Assembly: GCA_900321855.1 (NCBI GenBank)
Contig: ONXS01000004.1
Location: forward strand, 1 to 50,437
Direction: 5' to 3'
From: an uncultured Eubacteriales bacterium
GTDB lineage: Bacteria; Bacillota; Clostridia; Lachnospirales; Lachnospiraceae
Length of the DNA stretch: 50,437 nt
A program made the translations under genes and the position numbers. Every line of letters starts with the position of its first letter. Position 1 is the first letter of the stretch. The notes beneath the pieces were generated by a model, which worked only from the letters and a program-made list of their open reading frames with translations, had not been told where the DNA came from and did no database searches. Below are positions 8,245 to 16,865 of the stretch, piece by piece.

Positions 8245-8934
8245 TTAATCTCTGTCACTGCCGCTGATGATGAAAACCAGTCTGAGGAGCTGTGCAATAG
8301 AGGTAATCAGAGCTGCCACATAGGTCATGGCTGCCGCTGCGAGAACTTTCCTTGCACCAGACATCTCTTCGCTTGTGAGATACCCGAATCCGTCAAGAGT
8401 CTGGAGAGCTCTGTGACTTGCGTTAAACTCAACAGGGAGAGTTACGAGCTGGAAAATAGCAACTGTTGAGAAGAGGATAATTCCAAGCCATGCAAGAGTG
8501 CTGCTGCCGAGCAATAAACCGACTAAAATCAAAAATGGAGAAATGGCAGAGCCAAAATTTGTTACAGGAATGATTGCCTGTCGCACTTTAATTGGCGCAT
8601 ATCCCTTTGCATGCTGAATGGCATGTCCAACCTCATGGGCGGCAACACCGATTGCTGCGATGGAATTATTTCCATAAACGCTGTCAGATAAACTGACAAT
8701 ATTTGTCTGCGGATTGAAATTATCTGTCAAATCACCTCGAATGTGCTGGATTTGAACATGTTGCAATCCGTTGCTGTCTAAAATCTGTCTTGCCACCTGA
8801 TCAGCAGTATATCCATATCTGGTTCGGACTCTTGAATACTTATTAAATGCTGAAGAAACCATTGCCTGAGCAATCATTCCTAAAATAATAGCAGGAACAA
8901 CTAATACAATGTACCAATAATCAATAAAAAACAT
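8245..8934 (-). CDS. Zinc metallopeptidase, YugP-like
   Basis: A 229-residue membrane protein of the neutral zinc metallopeptidase family (Zn_peptidase_2). An N-terminal membrane segment (YIVLVVPAIILGMIAQ) is followed by the catalytic HEVGHAIQHAKGY with the HExxH zinc site. Two further hydrophobic stretches and a conserved LPVEFNASHRA segment come next, then a C-terminal membrane helix. All zinc-site residues are present. The active site probably lies at the membrane, and the substrates are unknown. I start it at the ATG at 8934, with GGAG 8 bp upstream; a GTG at 8943 overlaps that site. It is transcribed alone and ends at the shared terminator. Confidence 0.88.
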   Translation of the reverse strand: MFFIDYWYIVLVVPAIILGMIAQAMVSSAFNKYSRVRTRYGYTADQVARQILDSNGLQHVQIQHIRGDLTDNFNPQTNIVSLSDSVYGNNSIAAIGVAAHEVGHAIQHAKGYAPIKVRQAIIPVTNFGSAISPFLILVGLLLGSSTLAWLGIILFSTVAIFQLVTLPVEFNASHRALQTLDGFGYLTSEEMSGARKVLAAAAMTYVAALITSIAQLLRLVFIISGSDRD

Positions 8935-8996
8935 AACTATCACTCCAATCTGTCTGTATTATTAGTATAACTATTCCAAATATCACCCAAAATATT

Positions 8997-9158
8997 CTGA
9001 ACGCAGATAAGCAATCCTGCGCCTCTAAGACGTAAAGACGTAGGCGGGGGTATCGGGGGATGCTTATGTCAGGAGTGGGAAAGTCCCTTTTGACAAGCTG
9101 CGAAACAGCCTGCGTTCATGAGCAAGCAGCAAAGCGGATTGCGAATCTCCGCTTTACT
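8997..9158 (+). repeat. GAACGCAGATAAGCAATC-family repeat, copy 2 (long form)
   Basis: The fullest copy in the window. It runs from CTGAACGCAGATAAGCAATC through TAAGACGTAAAGACGTAGGC, TATCGGGGGATGCTTATGTC and GCTGCGAAACAGCCTGCGTT to a closing hairpin AAGCGGATTGCGAATCTCCG. It contains a short GCTG-CGAAA-CAGC hairpin and the terminal AGCGGA/TCCGCT hairpin. No ORF runs through it. Confidence 0.85.
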
Positions 9159-9251
9159 AGATACAGTATACATATTTTTTGAAAAAAAGAAAGGCTTTTT
9201 AGGAAAGTTTAATTTTTGAAAATTTTGTGAAGAAAATATTGATGTATGATA

Positions 9252-9463
9252 TTGACAGGAAATGCAAATAATAGAAAAGATATAAATTTAATAGTAAAAA
9301 ATGAGAAAAAATGAACGATATTGACTGAAAATATTGAAAAGTTCATAAAAACGGTCATGTATATTTGTATATATTGACTGAAAATGACGGAATATGATTG
9401 ACAATTTGTGTAAAAAATGCTAATATCTATACATGAGATATGGGAGAAAATGACAGAAAATGA
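9252..9463 (+). promoter_or_regulatory. Candidate FruR operators, four TGAC(A/T)G-AAAT motifs
   Basis: Related motifs occur at 9252 (TTGACAGGAAATG), 9321 (TTGACTGAAAAT), 9374 (TTGACTGAAAATGAC) and 9451 (TGACAGAAAATGA). Two lie upstream of the promoter at 9398 and one lies between the promoter and fruR. Repeated direct motifs around a promoter are how DeoR-type fructose regulators act, so autoregulation of the fru operon is a reasonable inference. Confidence 0.55.
9398..9426 (+). promoter_or_regulatory. Sigma-A promoter of the fru operon
   Basis: TTGACA at 9398-9403, a 17-bp spacer and TAATAT at 9421-9426. It lies 50 bp upstream of the fruR start codon, between candidate operator motifs. Confidence 0.85.
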
Positions 9464-9476
9464 AGGAGGGATGAAA

Positions 9477-10220
9477 ATGCTAATTGAAACACGCTTAAAT
9501 ACAATTGTCAATATTGTAGAAGAAAAAGGCAGTGTTACGATTCAGGAACTGATGGAGTTGATGGATGTCTCTGAATCGACAATTCGAAGAAGTATCAAGA
9601 CACTAGACAAGGCTGGCAGATTAGTAAAAGTTCACGGTGGTGCAATTGCAATAGATACTGGAATTGGAACGAAAGACAATGATGTGATTTCCAGACAGAA
9701 GTTAAATCGTGAGGACAAGATAAAAATTGCCAAATATGCAGCTTCGATTATTAAGCCAAATGAATTTATTTTTATTGATGCCGGAACAACTACTGAAATT
9801 TTGGCAGAGATGATTACTGATAAGAGTGTCACTGTTGTGACAAATGGCATCAGCCATGCGAAGATTCTTGCGGCGAAAGGAATTACGACATTTTTACTTG
9901 GCGGTATGTTAAAACAGACCACGGAGGCGGTTGTTGGAGAAGAGGCAATCCGAAGTTTGAATAAGTACAATTTTACCAAAGGTTTTTTTGGAACGAATGG
10001 AATTGGAATTAGCAATGGATTCAGTACACCGGAAGACAGAGAGGCAATTTTAAAGGAAAATGCAATGTCTCGGTCAAAAGAGGTCTTTATCCTTGCAGAC
10101 AAAAGTAAGTTTGAATTTGTATCATCAGTAAGATTTGGGGAATTTAGGGATGCGACAATCATCACAACAAATCTCAACTCGGATAAATATAAGATGTGTG
10201 CAAATGTTGTGGAGGTGTAA
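9477..10220 (+). CDS. fruR: DeoR-family fructose operon regulator
   Basis: A 247-residue transcription regulator with an N-terminal winged helix-turn-helix (VTIQELMELMDVSESTIRRS) and a C-terminal DeoR sugar-phosphate sensor domain (DAGTTTEILAEMI; VTNGISHAKIL; GGMLKQTTEAVVGEEA). In related fructose operons the effector is fructose-1-phosphate, the product of FruA and substrate of FruK. The ATG at 9477 is chosen because AAGGAGG ends 7-8 bp upstream; the ATG at 9471 is too close to it. It is the first gene of the operon, 2 bp ahead of fruK. Candidate operators flank the promoter. Confidence 0.9.
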   Translation: MLIETRLNTIVNIVEEKGSVTIQELMELMDVSESTIRRSIKTLDKAGRLVKVHGGAIAIDTGIGTKDNDVISRQKLNREDKIKIAKYAASIIKPNEFIFIDAGTTTEILAEMITDKSVTVVTNGISHAKILAAKGITTFLLGGMLKQTTEAVVGEEAIRSLNKYNFTKGFFGTNGIGISNGFSTPEDREAILKENAMSRSKEVFILADKSKFEFVSSVRFGEFRDATIITTNLNSDKYKMCANVVEV

Positions 10221-10222
10221 GC

Positions 10223-11128
10223 ATGGTATATACAGTGACATTTAATCCGTCATTGGATTATATCGTTCGAATGGATGATTTTAAAAGTGGAATGGTAAAC
10301 CGTACCGTATCGGAGACAATTTATCCCGGTGGAAAAGGTATTAATGTCTCGATTATATTGAGTAATCTCGGAATTGAAAATACAGCACTTGGATTTGTGG
10401 CAGGTTTTACAGGTGATGAGATTGTGAGAAGTGTTGCACAGACTGGATGCAATGCAAAGTTTATCAAAGTGGAAGAAGGCTTTTCGAGAATCAATGTCAA
10501 AATTAAGAGCAGTGAAGAGAGCGAAATCAATGGCAAAGGTCCGGTAATTACATCATCGGATGTTGAGAAGTTATTTGATATGTTATCTGACATAAAAGAT
10601 GGAGATACCCTTGTTATGGCAGGAAGTATTCCAAGTACACTTCCGGATTCTATGTATATGGATGTTCTTGAGCGCTTAAAAAACAAAGATTTGAGAATTG
10701 TAGTAGATGCAACTGGAAAGCTATTAAAAAATGTTCTCCCATATAAACCGTTTTTAATTAAACCAAATAATCATGAAATGGAAGAGATTTTTGAGACAAA
10801 GATTGAGTCAGAAGAAGAACTGATTTCATATGGAAAGAAACTTCAACAGATGGGTGCAAGAAATGTTCTGATTTCAAGGGCAGGAGATGGTTCTATCTTA
10901 ATCAGTGAGGACGGAGACGTCATAATCGAAGGTGTTGCAAAAGGAAAGGTATTAAATTCAGTCGGCGCAGGTGATTCTATGGTGGCAGGATTTATTGCAG
11001 GATATACGCAAAAACAGGATTATGGCTACGCATTAAAACTTGGAACTGCCTCGGGAGGTGCGACTGCATTTTCAGACGGACTTGCAACGAGAGAGAAGAT
11101 TCTTGAGGTATTAGATCAGATTTTATAA
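10223..11128 (+). CDS. fruK: 1-phosphofructokinase
   Basis: Phosphorylates fructose-1-phosphate with ATP to fructose-1,6-bisphosphate. The 301-residue protein is a PfkB/ribokinase-fold enzyme with the first signature GGKGIN at 36-41 and the second, SVGAGDSMVAGF, near 246-257. In the second, Asp251 is the catalytic base. NPSLDYIVR at the N-terminus is typical of the tagatose/fructose phosphate kinase branch. The ATG at 10223 follows GGAGGTG. It starts 2 bp after fruR, so translation is probably coupled. Its place between the regulator and the fructose PTS gene settles 1-phosphofructokinase over tagatose-6-phosphate kinase. Confidence 0.95.
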   Translation: MVYTVTFNPSLDYIVRMDDFKSGMVNRTVSETIYPGGKGINVSIILSNLGIENTALGFVAGFTGDEIVRSVAQTGCNAKFIKVEEGFSRINVKIKSSEESEINGKGPVITSSDVEKLFDMLSDIKDGDTLVMAGSIPSTLPDSMYMDVLERLKNKDLRIVVDATGKLLKNVLPYKPFLIKPNNHEMEEIFETKIESEEELISYGKKLQQMGARNVLISRAGDGSILISEDGDVIIEGVAKGKVLNSVGAGDSMVAGFIAGYTQKQDYGYALKLGTASGGATAFSDGLATREKILEVLDQIL

Positions 11129-11140
11129 TGAAAATAAAAA

Positions 11141-11206
11141 TGCACTATTCAGTTATCCCGTTTATCGTGAATGAACATCATTTCGTTCTGAATAGTTACA
11201 AAAAAT
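11141..11206. repeat. Hairpin element with ACTATTCAG/CTGAATAG ends
   Basis: CTATTCAG at 11145-11152 pairs with CTGAATAG at 11188-11195, with an inner GAATGA/TCATTTC pairing. The right end TCTGAATAGTTACAAAA resembles the ends at 19915, 38725 and 49064. It lies in the fruK-fruA gap, so it could also affect mRNA stability inside the operon. Confidence 0.5.
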
Positions 11207-11228
11207 TTAACAGAAAGGGGATTTTTAC

Positions 11229-13268
11229 ATGAGAATAACAGATTTGTTAGACATAAAAAGTGTCAATATCAATGGAAATCCAAAAGACAAAAAAGACACA
11301 CTCAATCAGATGGTTGACTTGATGTGTGCAAGCGGTAAAATCGCTGACAAAGAGGCATATCGCAAGGGTGTGTATGCAAGAGAAGAAGAGAGTACAACTG
11401 GTATCGGAGAGGGAATTGCAATTCCTCATGCAAAATCAGATGCAGTTAAGAAACCGGGACTTGCAGCAATGGTTATCAAAAACGGCGTGGACTATGAGGC
11501 TTTAGATGACCAGCCGGTCAATCTTGTATTTTTAATTGCAGCTCCAAATACAGAGGACAATGTTCACTTAGATGTGCTCAGTAAATTGTCAATGATGCTC
11601 ATGGATGATGACTTCAGAGCAAATCTCTTAAATGCAAAATCAGCAAAAGAGTTTTTGAATATTATCGACAAGGCAGATGAAGAGACAAAGAGTGTAGATG
11701 ACAAGTTAGATGATGTAAAAGGTGCCGAGATTTTGGCAGTTACATCTTGTCCAACAGGTATCGCCCATACCTATATGGCTGCCGAGGGACTTGAGAAGGC
11801 GGCAACGAAAGCTGGAGTTTCTATCAAGATTGAGACAAGAGGCTCAAGTGGAGCGAAGAATGTGCTCACAAAAGAGGACATTGCCTCAGCAAAATGTATC
11901 ATTGTTGCTGCTGATGCAAAGGTTCCAATGGAACGTTTCAGCGGAAAGAAAGTGATTCAGACAAAGGTTGCAGATGGTATTAACAAGGCAGATGAACTGA
12001 TTGACCTTGCAATTGCAGGAAAAGCAGAGGTATACAGCGGCGGAGATAAATCAGACAGCGAGGACAGCGCAAAAGATTCCGGAAGTGTTGGACATAAGGT
12101 TTACACTTGGCTGATGAGTGGTGTATCTCATATGCTCCCATTTGTTATCGGCGGTGGTATCATGACAGCACTTGCATTTTTGATTGATACGCTGATGGGA
12201 TATGGTGCATCTGGTGGTGGAAACTTTGGTAGTATGACACCAATTTCAGCACTGTTTAAATATGTCGGTGGACTTGCAATGGGATTGATGGTTCCTGTGC
12301 TTGCCGGATATATCGCATATGCGATTGCCGACAGACCAGGTCTTGCAGTTGGTTTTACCGGTGGTATTATTGCAAGCAGTGGTAACGCATTACTCGCAAA
12401 TCAAGTATTTGCAGATACAAAGGGACTCGGTGGATTCCAAAAGTTTATAGCAAATTATGCGTTTGCAGGTGAAGGTTCTACTGTATCTGGTTTCCTCGGC
12501 GGTATTGTAGCAGGTTTCCTTGCTGGTGCAATTGTATTGTTACTCCAGAAGGTTTGCAGTCATTTGCCAGAGGTTATGGATGGAATTAAACCTACTTTAA
12601 TCTATCCGCTTGTTGGTATCTTCCTTGAAGGAATGATTATGATTTTTGCATTAAATCCATTGATTGGATTATTAAATATTAAGATTGGTGATGCACTTAC
12701 AGCAATTTCAGACAACGGAATGTTATGGTTACTCGGATTAATCCTCGGTGCTATGATGGCAATCGATATGGGTGGTCCAATCAACAAGGCAGCATATGTA
12801 TTTGGTACAGGTATGCTTACGACAGCAGCCGGTTATCTTGAGAAAGGTATGACAACAGCAGACCCTAAGGTTCAGGCTTGTTATGTTGCAATGGCAGCAG
12901 TTATGGTTGGCGGTATGGTTCCTCCACTTGGAATTGCACTTGCGTGTTATATCTTCCCTAAGAAGTTTACTGATACAGAGAGAAAATCAGCATTTTCAAA
13001 CATTATCATGGGTGCATCTTTCATCACAGAGGGAGCAATTCCATATGCAGCAGCCGACCCATTGCATGTAATTCCTTGTACATTAGTTGGTGCAGGTGTT
13101 GCAGGTTTATTATCAGCACTCTTTGAGTGTACACTGATGGCTCCTCACGGTGGAGTGTTCGTATTCGCAACCGTTGGAAATCCATGGTTATACATTGTTT
13201 CATGGCTGGTAGGTTCTGCAGTAACATGTATTATGTTGGGACTCATCAAACCGGCACAGAAAAATTAA
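11229..13268 (+). CDS. fruA: Fructose PTS transporter, EIIABC
   Basis: Imports fructose and phosphorylates it to fructose-1-phosphate. The 679 residues are fused in the order IIA, IIB, IIC. The IIA domain (about 1-150) has the phosphorylated His67 in GIAIPHAKS. The IIB domain (about 166-265) has Cys174 in TSCPTGIAHTYMA, the classic fructose-IIB loop. After an acidic linker, the membrane IIC domain (about 287-679) has roughly eight to ten membrane segments, including GGGIMTALAFLIDTLMGYGA and MGGPINKAAYVFG. Phosphate arrives from PtsH, encoded next. The start codon follows AGAAAGGGG. Full family length, no missing catalytic residue. Confidence 0.96.
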   Translation: MRITDLLDIKSVNINGNPKDKKDTLNQMVDLMCASGKIADKEAYRKGVYAREEESTTGIGEGIAIPHAKSDAVKKPGLAAMVIKNGVDYEALDDQPVNLVFLIAAPNTEDNVHLDVLSKLSMMLMDDDFRANLLNAKSAKEFLNIIDKADEETKSVDDKLDDVKGAEILAVTSCPTGIAHTYMAAEGLEKAATKAGVSIKIETRGSSGAKNVLTKEDIASAKCIIVAADAKVPMERFSGKKVIQTKVADGINKADELIDLAIAGKAEVYSGGDKSDSEDSAKDSGSVGHKVYTWLMSGVSHMLPFVIGGGIMTALAFLIDTLMGYGASGGGNFGSMTPISALFKYVGGLAMGLMVPVLAGYIAYAIADRPGLAVGFTGGIIASSGNALLANQVFADTKGLGGFQKFIANYAFAGEGSTVSGFLGGIVAGFLAGAIVLLLQKVCSHLPEVMDGIKPTLIYPLVGIFLEGMIMIFALNPLIGLLNIKIGDALTAISDNGMLWLLGLILGAMMAIDMGGPINKAAYVFGTGMLTTAAGYLEKGMTTADPKVQACYVAMAAVMVGGMVPPLGIALACYIFPKKFTDTERKSAFSNIIMGASFITEGAIPYAAADPLHVIPCTLVGAGVAGLLSALFECTLMAPHGGVFVFATVGNPWLYIVSWLVGSAVTCIMLGLIKPAQKN

Positions 13269-13351
13269 CAAAATATTTAGTAAATATTAATGAAAAAATA
13301 TATATAAAATGTTAAGATATATATAAATTATACAAATGGAGGTATTTTATT

Positions 13352-13609
13352 ATGAAGAGTTTTAATTATGTAATCACAGATCCACAGGGTATTCACGCAA
13401 GACCAGCAGGTATTCTTGTAAAAGAGTGCGCAAAGTTCGCATCTAAGATTGAAATCGAGAAGGACGGAAAGAAAGCTGATGCAAAGAGAATTCTCGGAGT
13501 TATGGGACTTGGCGTAAAACAGGGTATGGAAATTACAGTCAGTGCTGACGGTGAGGACGAGGATGCAGCGATTGCAGCTGTAGAAGAGTTCTTAAAAGCA
13601 AATTTATAA
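13352..13609 (+). CDS. ptsH: Phosphocarrier protein HPr
   Basis: Carries phosphate from enzyme I to the PTS permeases. This 85-residue protein has the active-site His15 in GIHARP, the standard position. The regulatory serine at position 46 of Bacillus-type HPr is replaced by arginine (AKRILGVMGLG), so HPr kinase could not phosphorylate that site; position 52 is Gly. This copy would therefore transport phosphate but not act as a CcpA corepressor. ATG at 13352 with GGAGG upstream. It lies between fruA and ptsI, 83 bp after the former, suggesting it serves mainly the fructose system. Confidence 0.95.
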   Translation: MKSFNYVITDPQGIHARPAGILVKECAKFASKIEIEKDGKKADAKRILGVMGLGVKQGMEITVSADGEDEDAAIAAVEEFLKANL

Positions 13610-13683
13610 TTGTGTAAATTTTAGAATTCTAAGATATCATATAGCTCAGAATTTTTGAATTTAATATACAAAAGATAAAACAG

Positions 13684-13734
13684 AAATTGTCTTGCTCATG
13701 GTCTTGTTTAAATAAGAAACGGGCAAGACAATTT
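13684..13734 (+). other. Long hairpin between ptsH and ptsI
   Basis: AAATTGTCTTGCTC (13684-13697) pairs with GGGCAAGACAATTT (13721-13734), a 14-bp stem with one wobble and a 23-nt loop. No T-run follows on the plus strand, so a simple terminator is unlikely. It may set the ptsH/ptsI ratio by RNA processing or partial attenuation. Confidence 0.55.
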
Positions 13735-13763
13735 ACTTTAGAGAAAAATATGGAGGTGTGCTT

Positions 13764-15386
13764 ATGCAGAAATTAGAAGGTAAGAGCGTGTTTGGTGGCA
13801 TTGCAATTGGAAAAGTAGTTGTATACTCAAAAGCAGATTCTATGGTTGCAAGAAAACATGTAGAAGATACACAGAAGGAAATTCAGAGATTTGAAGATGC
13901 TAAGGAAGAGGCAAAGAATCAGCTTGCCGGATTATATGACAAGGCATTAAAAGAGGTCGGAGAAGAGAATGCGGCAATTTTTGAGGTACATCAGATGATG
14001 CTGGATGACCTTGATTATATTGAGTCAATCACTCATATTATTACATCGGAAACTGTTAATGCAGAGTATGCAGTTGCTTGTACCAGTGACAATTTCTCAG
14101 AGATGTTTGCAAGTATGGATGATGATTATATGAGAGCCAGAGCTGCCGACATCAAAGATATTTCAAACAGAATTATCAATATTTTACAGGGAAGAAGTGA
14201 TGTTCTGTTAGAGGGAAATGACCCTGTTATTATTGCAGCGGATGACCTTGCACCAAGTGAGACAGTGCAGCTTGACAAGAGCAAAGTTCTCTCTTTTGTG
14301 ACAAGAAAAGGTTCTACAAATTCTCACACAGCAATTCTTGCGAGAACGATGAATATTCCGGCTTTGATTGGAATTGATTTTCCGGAAGATGTAAACGGCA
14401 AGACAGCAATTGTAGACGGATATGCAGGTGCTGTTTATATTGAGCCGGATGAGGCTATGATTGAAGAATACAAAGAGAAGAGACAGAAAGATATAGATAA
14501 GAAGAAAATGCTTTTGGAGTTAAAGGGAAAGCCAAACAAGACTGTCGATGGAAGAGAGATTATGCTGTATGCAAACATCGGAGGCGTATCAGATGTAGCA
14601 GCAGCGCTTGCCAATGATGCAGCGGGAATTGGTCTTTTCAGAAGTGAATTTTTATATCTTGAGAGCAACGATTATCCAACAGAGGACGAGCAGTTTATCG
14701 CATATCAGACAGTTGCCAGAAATATGGCAGGTAAGAGAGTAATTATCCGAACACTCGATATTGGTGCTGATAAGCAGGTCGATTATTTCAATATGGAGCA
14801 TGAGGACAACCCTGCAATGGGCTATCGTGCAATCCGAATCTGTCTTGACCGCGTGGAGGTATTTAAGACACAGCTTCGTGCACTTTACAGAGCCAGTGCT
14901 TATGGCAAGATTGCCATTATGTTCCCAATGATTATCTCTGTTGCAGAGGTTAAGAGAATCAAAGAGATTGTTGAGGAAGTGAAGAAAGAATTAGATGATG
15001 CGTCTATCAAATATGGAGATGTAGAACTCGGTATTATGATTGAGACACCGGCAGCAGTTATGATTTCTGACCAGCTTGCAAAAGAAGTAGATTTCTTCAG
15101 TATTGGAACGAATGACTTAACACAGTACACACTTGCAATTGACAGACAGAATCCAAAACTTGACAATATTTATGATTCACATCATGAGGCAGTGCTTCGT
15201 ATGATTCAGATGACAATTGACAATGGTCACAAAGAGGGATGCTTTGTAGGTATTTGTGGAGAACTCGCATCGGATACAAGTCTTACAGAGACATTTATCC
15301 GTATGGGAATTGATGAATTATCTGTTTCACCAACATTTATTCTTCCGGTAAAGAATGAAATTCGAAAAGTAGATTTATCAAAATAA
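13764..15386 (+). CDS. ptsI: PTS enzyme I (PEP-protein phosphotransferase)
   Basis: Starts the PTS chain by taking phosphate from phosphoenolpyruvate and passing it to HPr His15. The 540-residue protein has the N-terminal HPr-binding helical part (about 25-145) and the swivelling phosphohistidine domain with His188 in GSTNSHTAILAR. The C-terminal PEP-binding barrel contains GIGLFRSEFLYL, RTLDIGADKQ, GIMIETPAAV and the catalytic Cys in VGICGE. All key residues are present. The ATG at 13764 is used with TGGAGGTG upstream; a GTG two codons earlier lies inside that site. It ends the fru-pts operon, with a strong terminator 22 bp on. Confidence 0.97.
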   Translation: MQKLEGKSVFGGIAIGKVVVYSKADSMVARKHVEDTQKEIQRFEDAKEEAKNQLAGLYDKALKEVGEENAAIFEVHQMMLDDLDYIESITHIITSETVNAEYAVACTSDNFSEMFASMDDDYMRARAADIKDISNRIINILQGRSDVLLEGNDPVIIAADDLAPSETVQLDKSKVLSFVTRKGSTNSHTAILARTMNIPALIGIDFPEDVNGKTAIVDGYAGAVYIEPDEAMIEEYKEKRQKDIDKKKMLLELKGKPNKTVDGREIMLYANIGGVSDVAAALANDAAGIGLFRSEFLYLESNDYPTEDEQFIAYQTVARNMAGKRVIIRTLDIGADKQVDYFNMEHEDNPAMGYRAIRICLDRVEVFKTQLRALYRASAYGKIAIMFPMIISVAEVKRIKEIVEEVKKELDDASIKYGDVELGIMIETPAAVMISDQLAKEVDFFSIGTNDLTQYTLAIDRQNPKLDNIYDSHHEAVLRMIQMTIDNGHKEGCFVGICGELASDTSLTETFIRMGIDELSVSPTFILPVKNEIRKVDLSK

Positions 15387-15408
15387 GAAAAATAAAAAAT
15401 GCAAATAG

Positions 15409-15461
15409 AGAACCCGTTTTTGCTTACTCATAATATTGACTAGGCAAAAACGGGTTCTTTT
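15409..15461 (+). terminator. Terminator of the fru-pts operon
   Basis: A perfect 15-bp stem (15409-15423 with 15444-15458) with a 20-nt loop, followed by TTT on the plus strand. Confidence 0.88.
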
Positions 15462-15677
15462 GTGCACAATTTATAAATGTTACAATTTATGTGAACAAAA
15501 CAAAATTTTATATACGCATTTGCGTAAAAATATGGTAAAACATATTAATTTGTTGTGCTTTATTTTGTGAGAATTGTGAATTGAAAAATAAAAATTGATT
15601 GTATAAAATAATCAACATAAGGCGTCTTAAATAAAAGACAAGGATGAAAAGATCATTCATCAGCAATGGAGGAACAT

Positions 15678-16658
15678 ATGAGATATGAGGAGTTTATAAA
15701 GGTAGTAAGGGATGGCGTGGAGTCGCGTTTAGAAGAGGGATTAACAGTAAGAGTAACGAAAGTTTTGAAAAATAATGATGTTGAGATGGATGCGATATCC
15801 GTTGTGGATGAGAGTACACACATCTCTCCTATCATTTACTTGAATCCTTATTATGATGAGTATATGAATGGAATGGAGATAAACTCCATCGTTAATGATA
15901 TTTATGGTTTATATGAGAAACATAAAAAGGACTTGAAGTTTGAAACGGAGATTTTTAGAAATTTTGATGTTGTAAAAGATAAAATTGCATTTAAATTGAT
16001 TAATACAGCGGCAAATAAAAAATTATTAAGGGATGTTCCAAACATATCATTTTTAGATTTGTCGGTAGTTTTTTACTTTATGTTTGACAATGAATATATG
16101 GGAAGTGCTACTGCGTTGATTCATAATGTTCATATGGAAATGTGGGGAATTACAAAAGAAGAATTATATGAGATTGCGAAAAAAAATACTCCAGAGATTT
16201 TGAAATGTGATATTCGCAATATGAATGATTTAATTGAAGAAATTATTCTCGATGATATTAAAAATATGGTGTGTGAGGAAAATGGAGCGTATAAGGCAGC
16301 CTGTGATGAGGAGATGGCAAATGAAGTAAAGGACAATCTTATGAAAGATATTAGGGCACAAAAGGATAAGATAGCGATGTATGTACTGACAAATAGACAA
16401 AGACTCAATGGTGCTGCATCATTACTTTATGATGGGATAGTACGAGATTTTGCCAATCAGGTAGAGAGTGATTTGTATATTATTCCGAGTTCTGTGCATG
16501 AGGTCATATTGATTCCGGCATTAAAAGGAATGGAGGGAGACGACTTCAATGAGATGATTCGAGAAGTAAATGAAAATGAGTTAGATCAGGTAGATGTTTT
16601 GTCGAGTCATACTTATTACTATAGCAGGGAAAAAGATGAGATTATGATAGAAGAATAA
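15678..16658 (+). CDS. DUF5688 family protein
   Basis: A 326-residue cytoplasmic protein of the DUF5688 family, found mainly in Lachnospiraceae. Recognisable blocks are the N-terminal FIKVVRDGVESRL, SPIIYLNPYYDEYMNG, the central FKLINTAANKKLLRDVPNI and the C-terminal region with LLYDGIVRDFANQ and IIPSSVHEVILIP. No catalytic motif is visible and the function is not known. The ATG at 15678 follows GGAGG at 15668-15672; an in-frame ATG at 15666 overlaps that site. It is transcribed alone, and the tRNA gene behind it is on the opposite strand. Confidence 0.8.
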   Translation: MRYEEFIKVVRDGVESRLEEGLTVRVTKVLKNNDVEMDAISVVDESTHISPIIYLNPYYDEYMNGMEINSIVNDIYGLYEKHKKDLKFETEIFRNFDVVKDKIAFKLINTAANKKLLRDVPNISFLDLSVVFYFMFDNEYMGSATALIHNVHMEMWGITKEELYEIAKKNTPEILKCDIRNMNDLIEEIILDDIKNMVCEENGAYKAACDEEMANEVKDNLMKDIRAQKDKIAMYVLTNRQRLNGAASLLYDGIVRDFANQVESDLYIIPSSVHEVILIPALKGMEGDDFNEMIREVNENELDQVDVLSSHTYYYSREKDEIMIEE

Positions 16659-16674
16659 TTATAAAAATTAAAAA

Positions 16675-16746
16675 TATACCCGGTGAGAATCGAACTCACG
16701 CACATGGCTCCGGAGGCCATTGCTCTATCCACTGAGCTACGGGTAC
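16675..16746 (-). tRNA. tRNA-Arg (anticodon CCG)
   Basis: On the minus strand this folds as a cloverleaf. The D arm is GCTCAGTGGATAGAGC, and the anticodon stem ATGGC/GCCAT holds the loop CTCCGGA with anticodon CCG (reads CGG, Arg). The T arm is GTGAG-TTCGATT-CTCAC. The acceptor is GTACCCG paired with CGGGTAT, with a G-U closing pair and discriminator A. CCA is not encoded. A T-rich run follows as terminator. Confidence 0.95.
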
Positions 16747-16759
16747 ACATATACTCCTT

Positions 16760-16788
16760 ATTGTAAAATAGAATTGTGAAAAATGCAA
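16760..16788 (-). promoter_or_regulatory. Promoter of the tRNA-Arg gene
   Basis: On the minus strand TTGCAT is followed by a 17-bp spacer and TACAAT, ending 14 bp before the mature tRNA 5' end. This is good spacing for sigma-A. Confidence 0.8.
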
Positions 16789-16865
16789 GATAATCAGTTG
16801 CATTTTAATATTCTATTTGATAGAATGTCTGTGAAGTTTACTGGCAGCATAGGAAAGAGGAAGAA

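Noticed and set aside
9632..10177. 181-codon minus-strand open frame
   Set aside because: It is antisense to fruR, which has clear family motifs and a ribosome site; the frame is a shadow.
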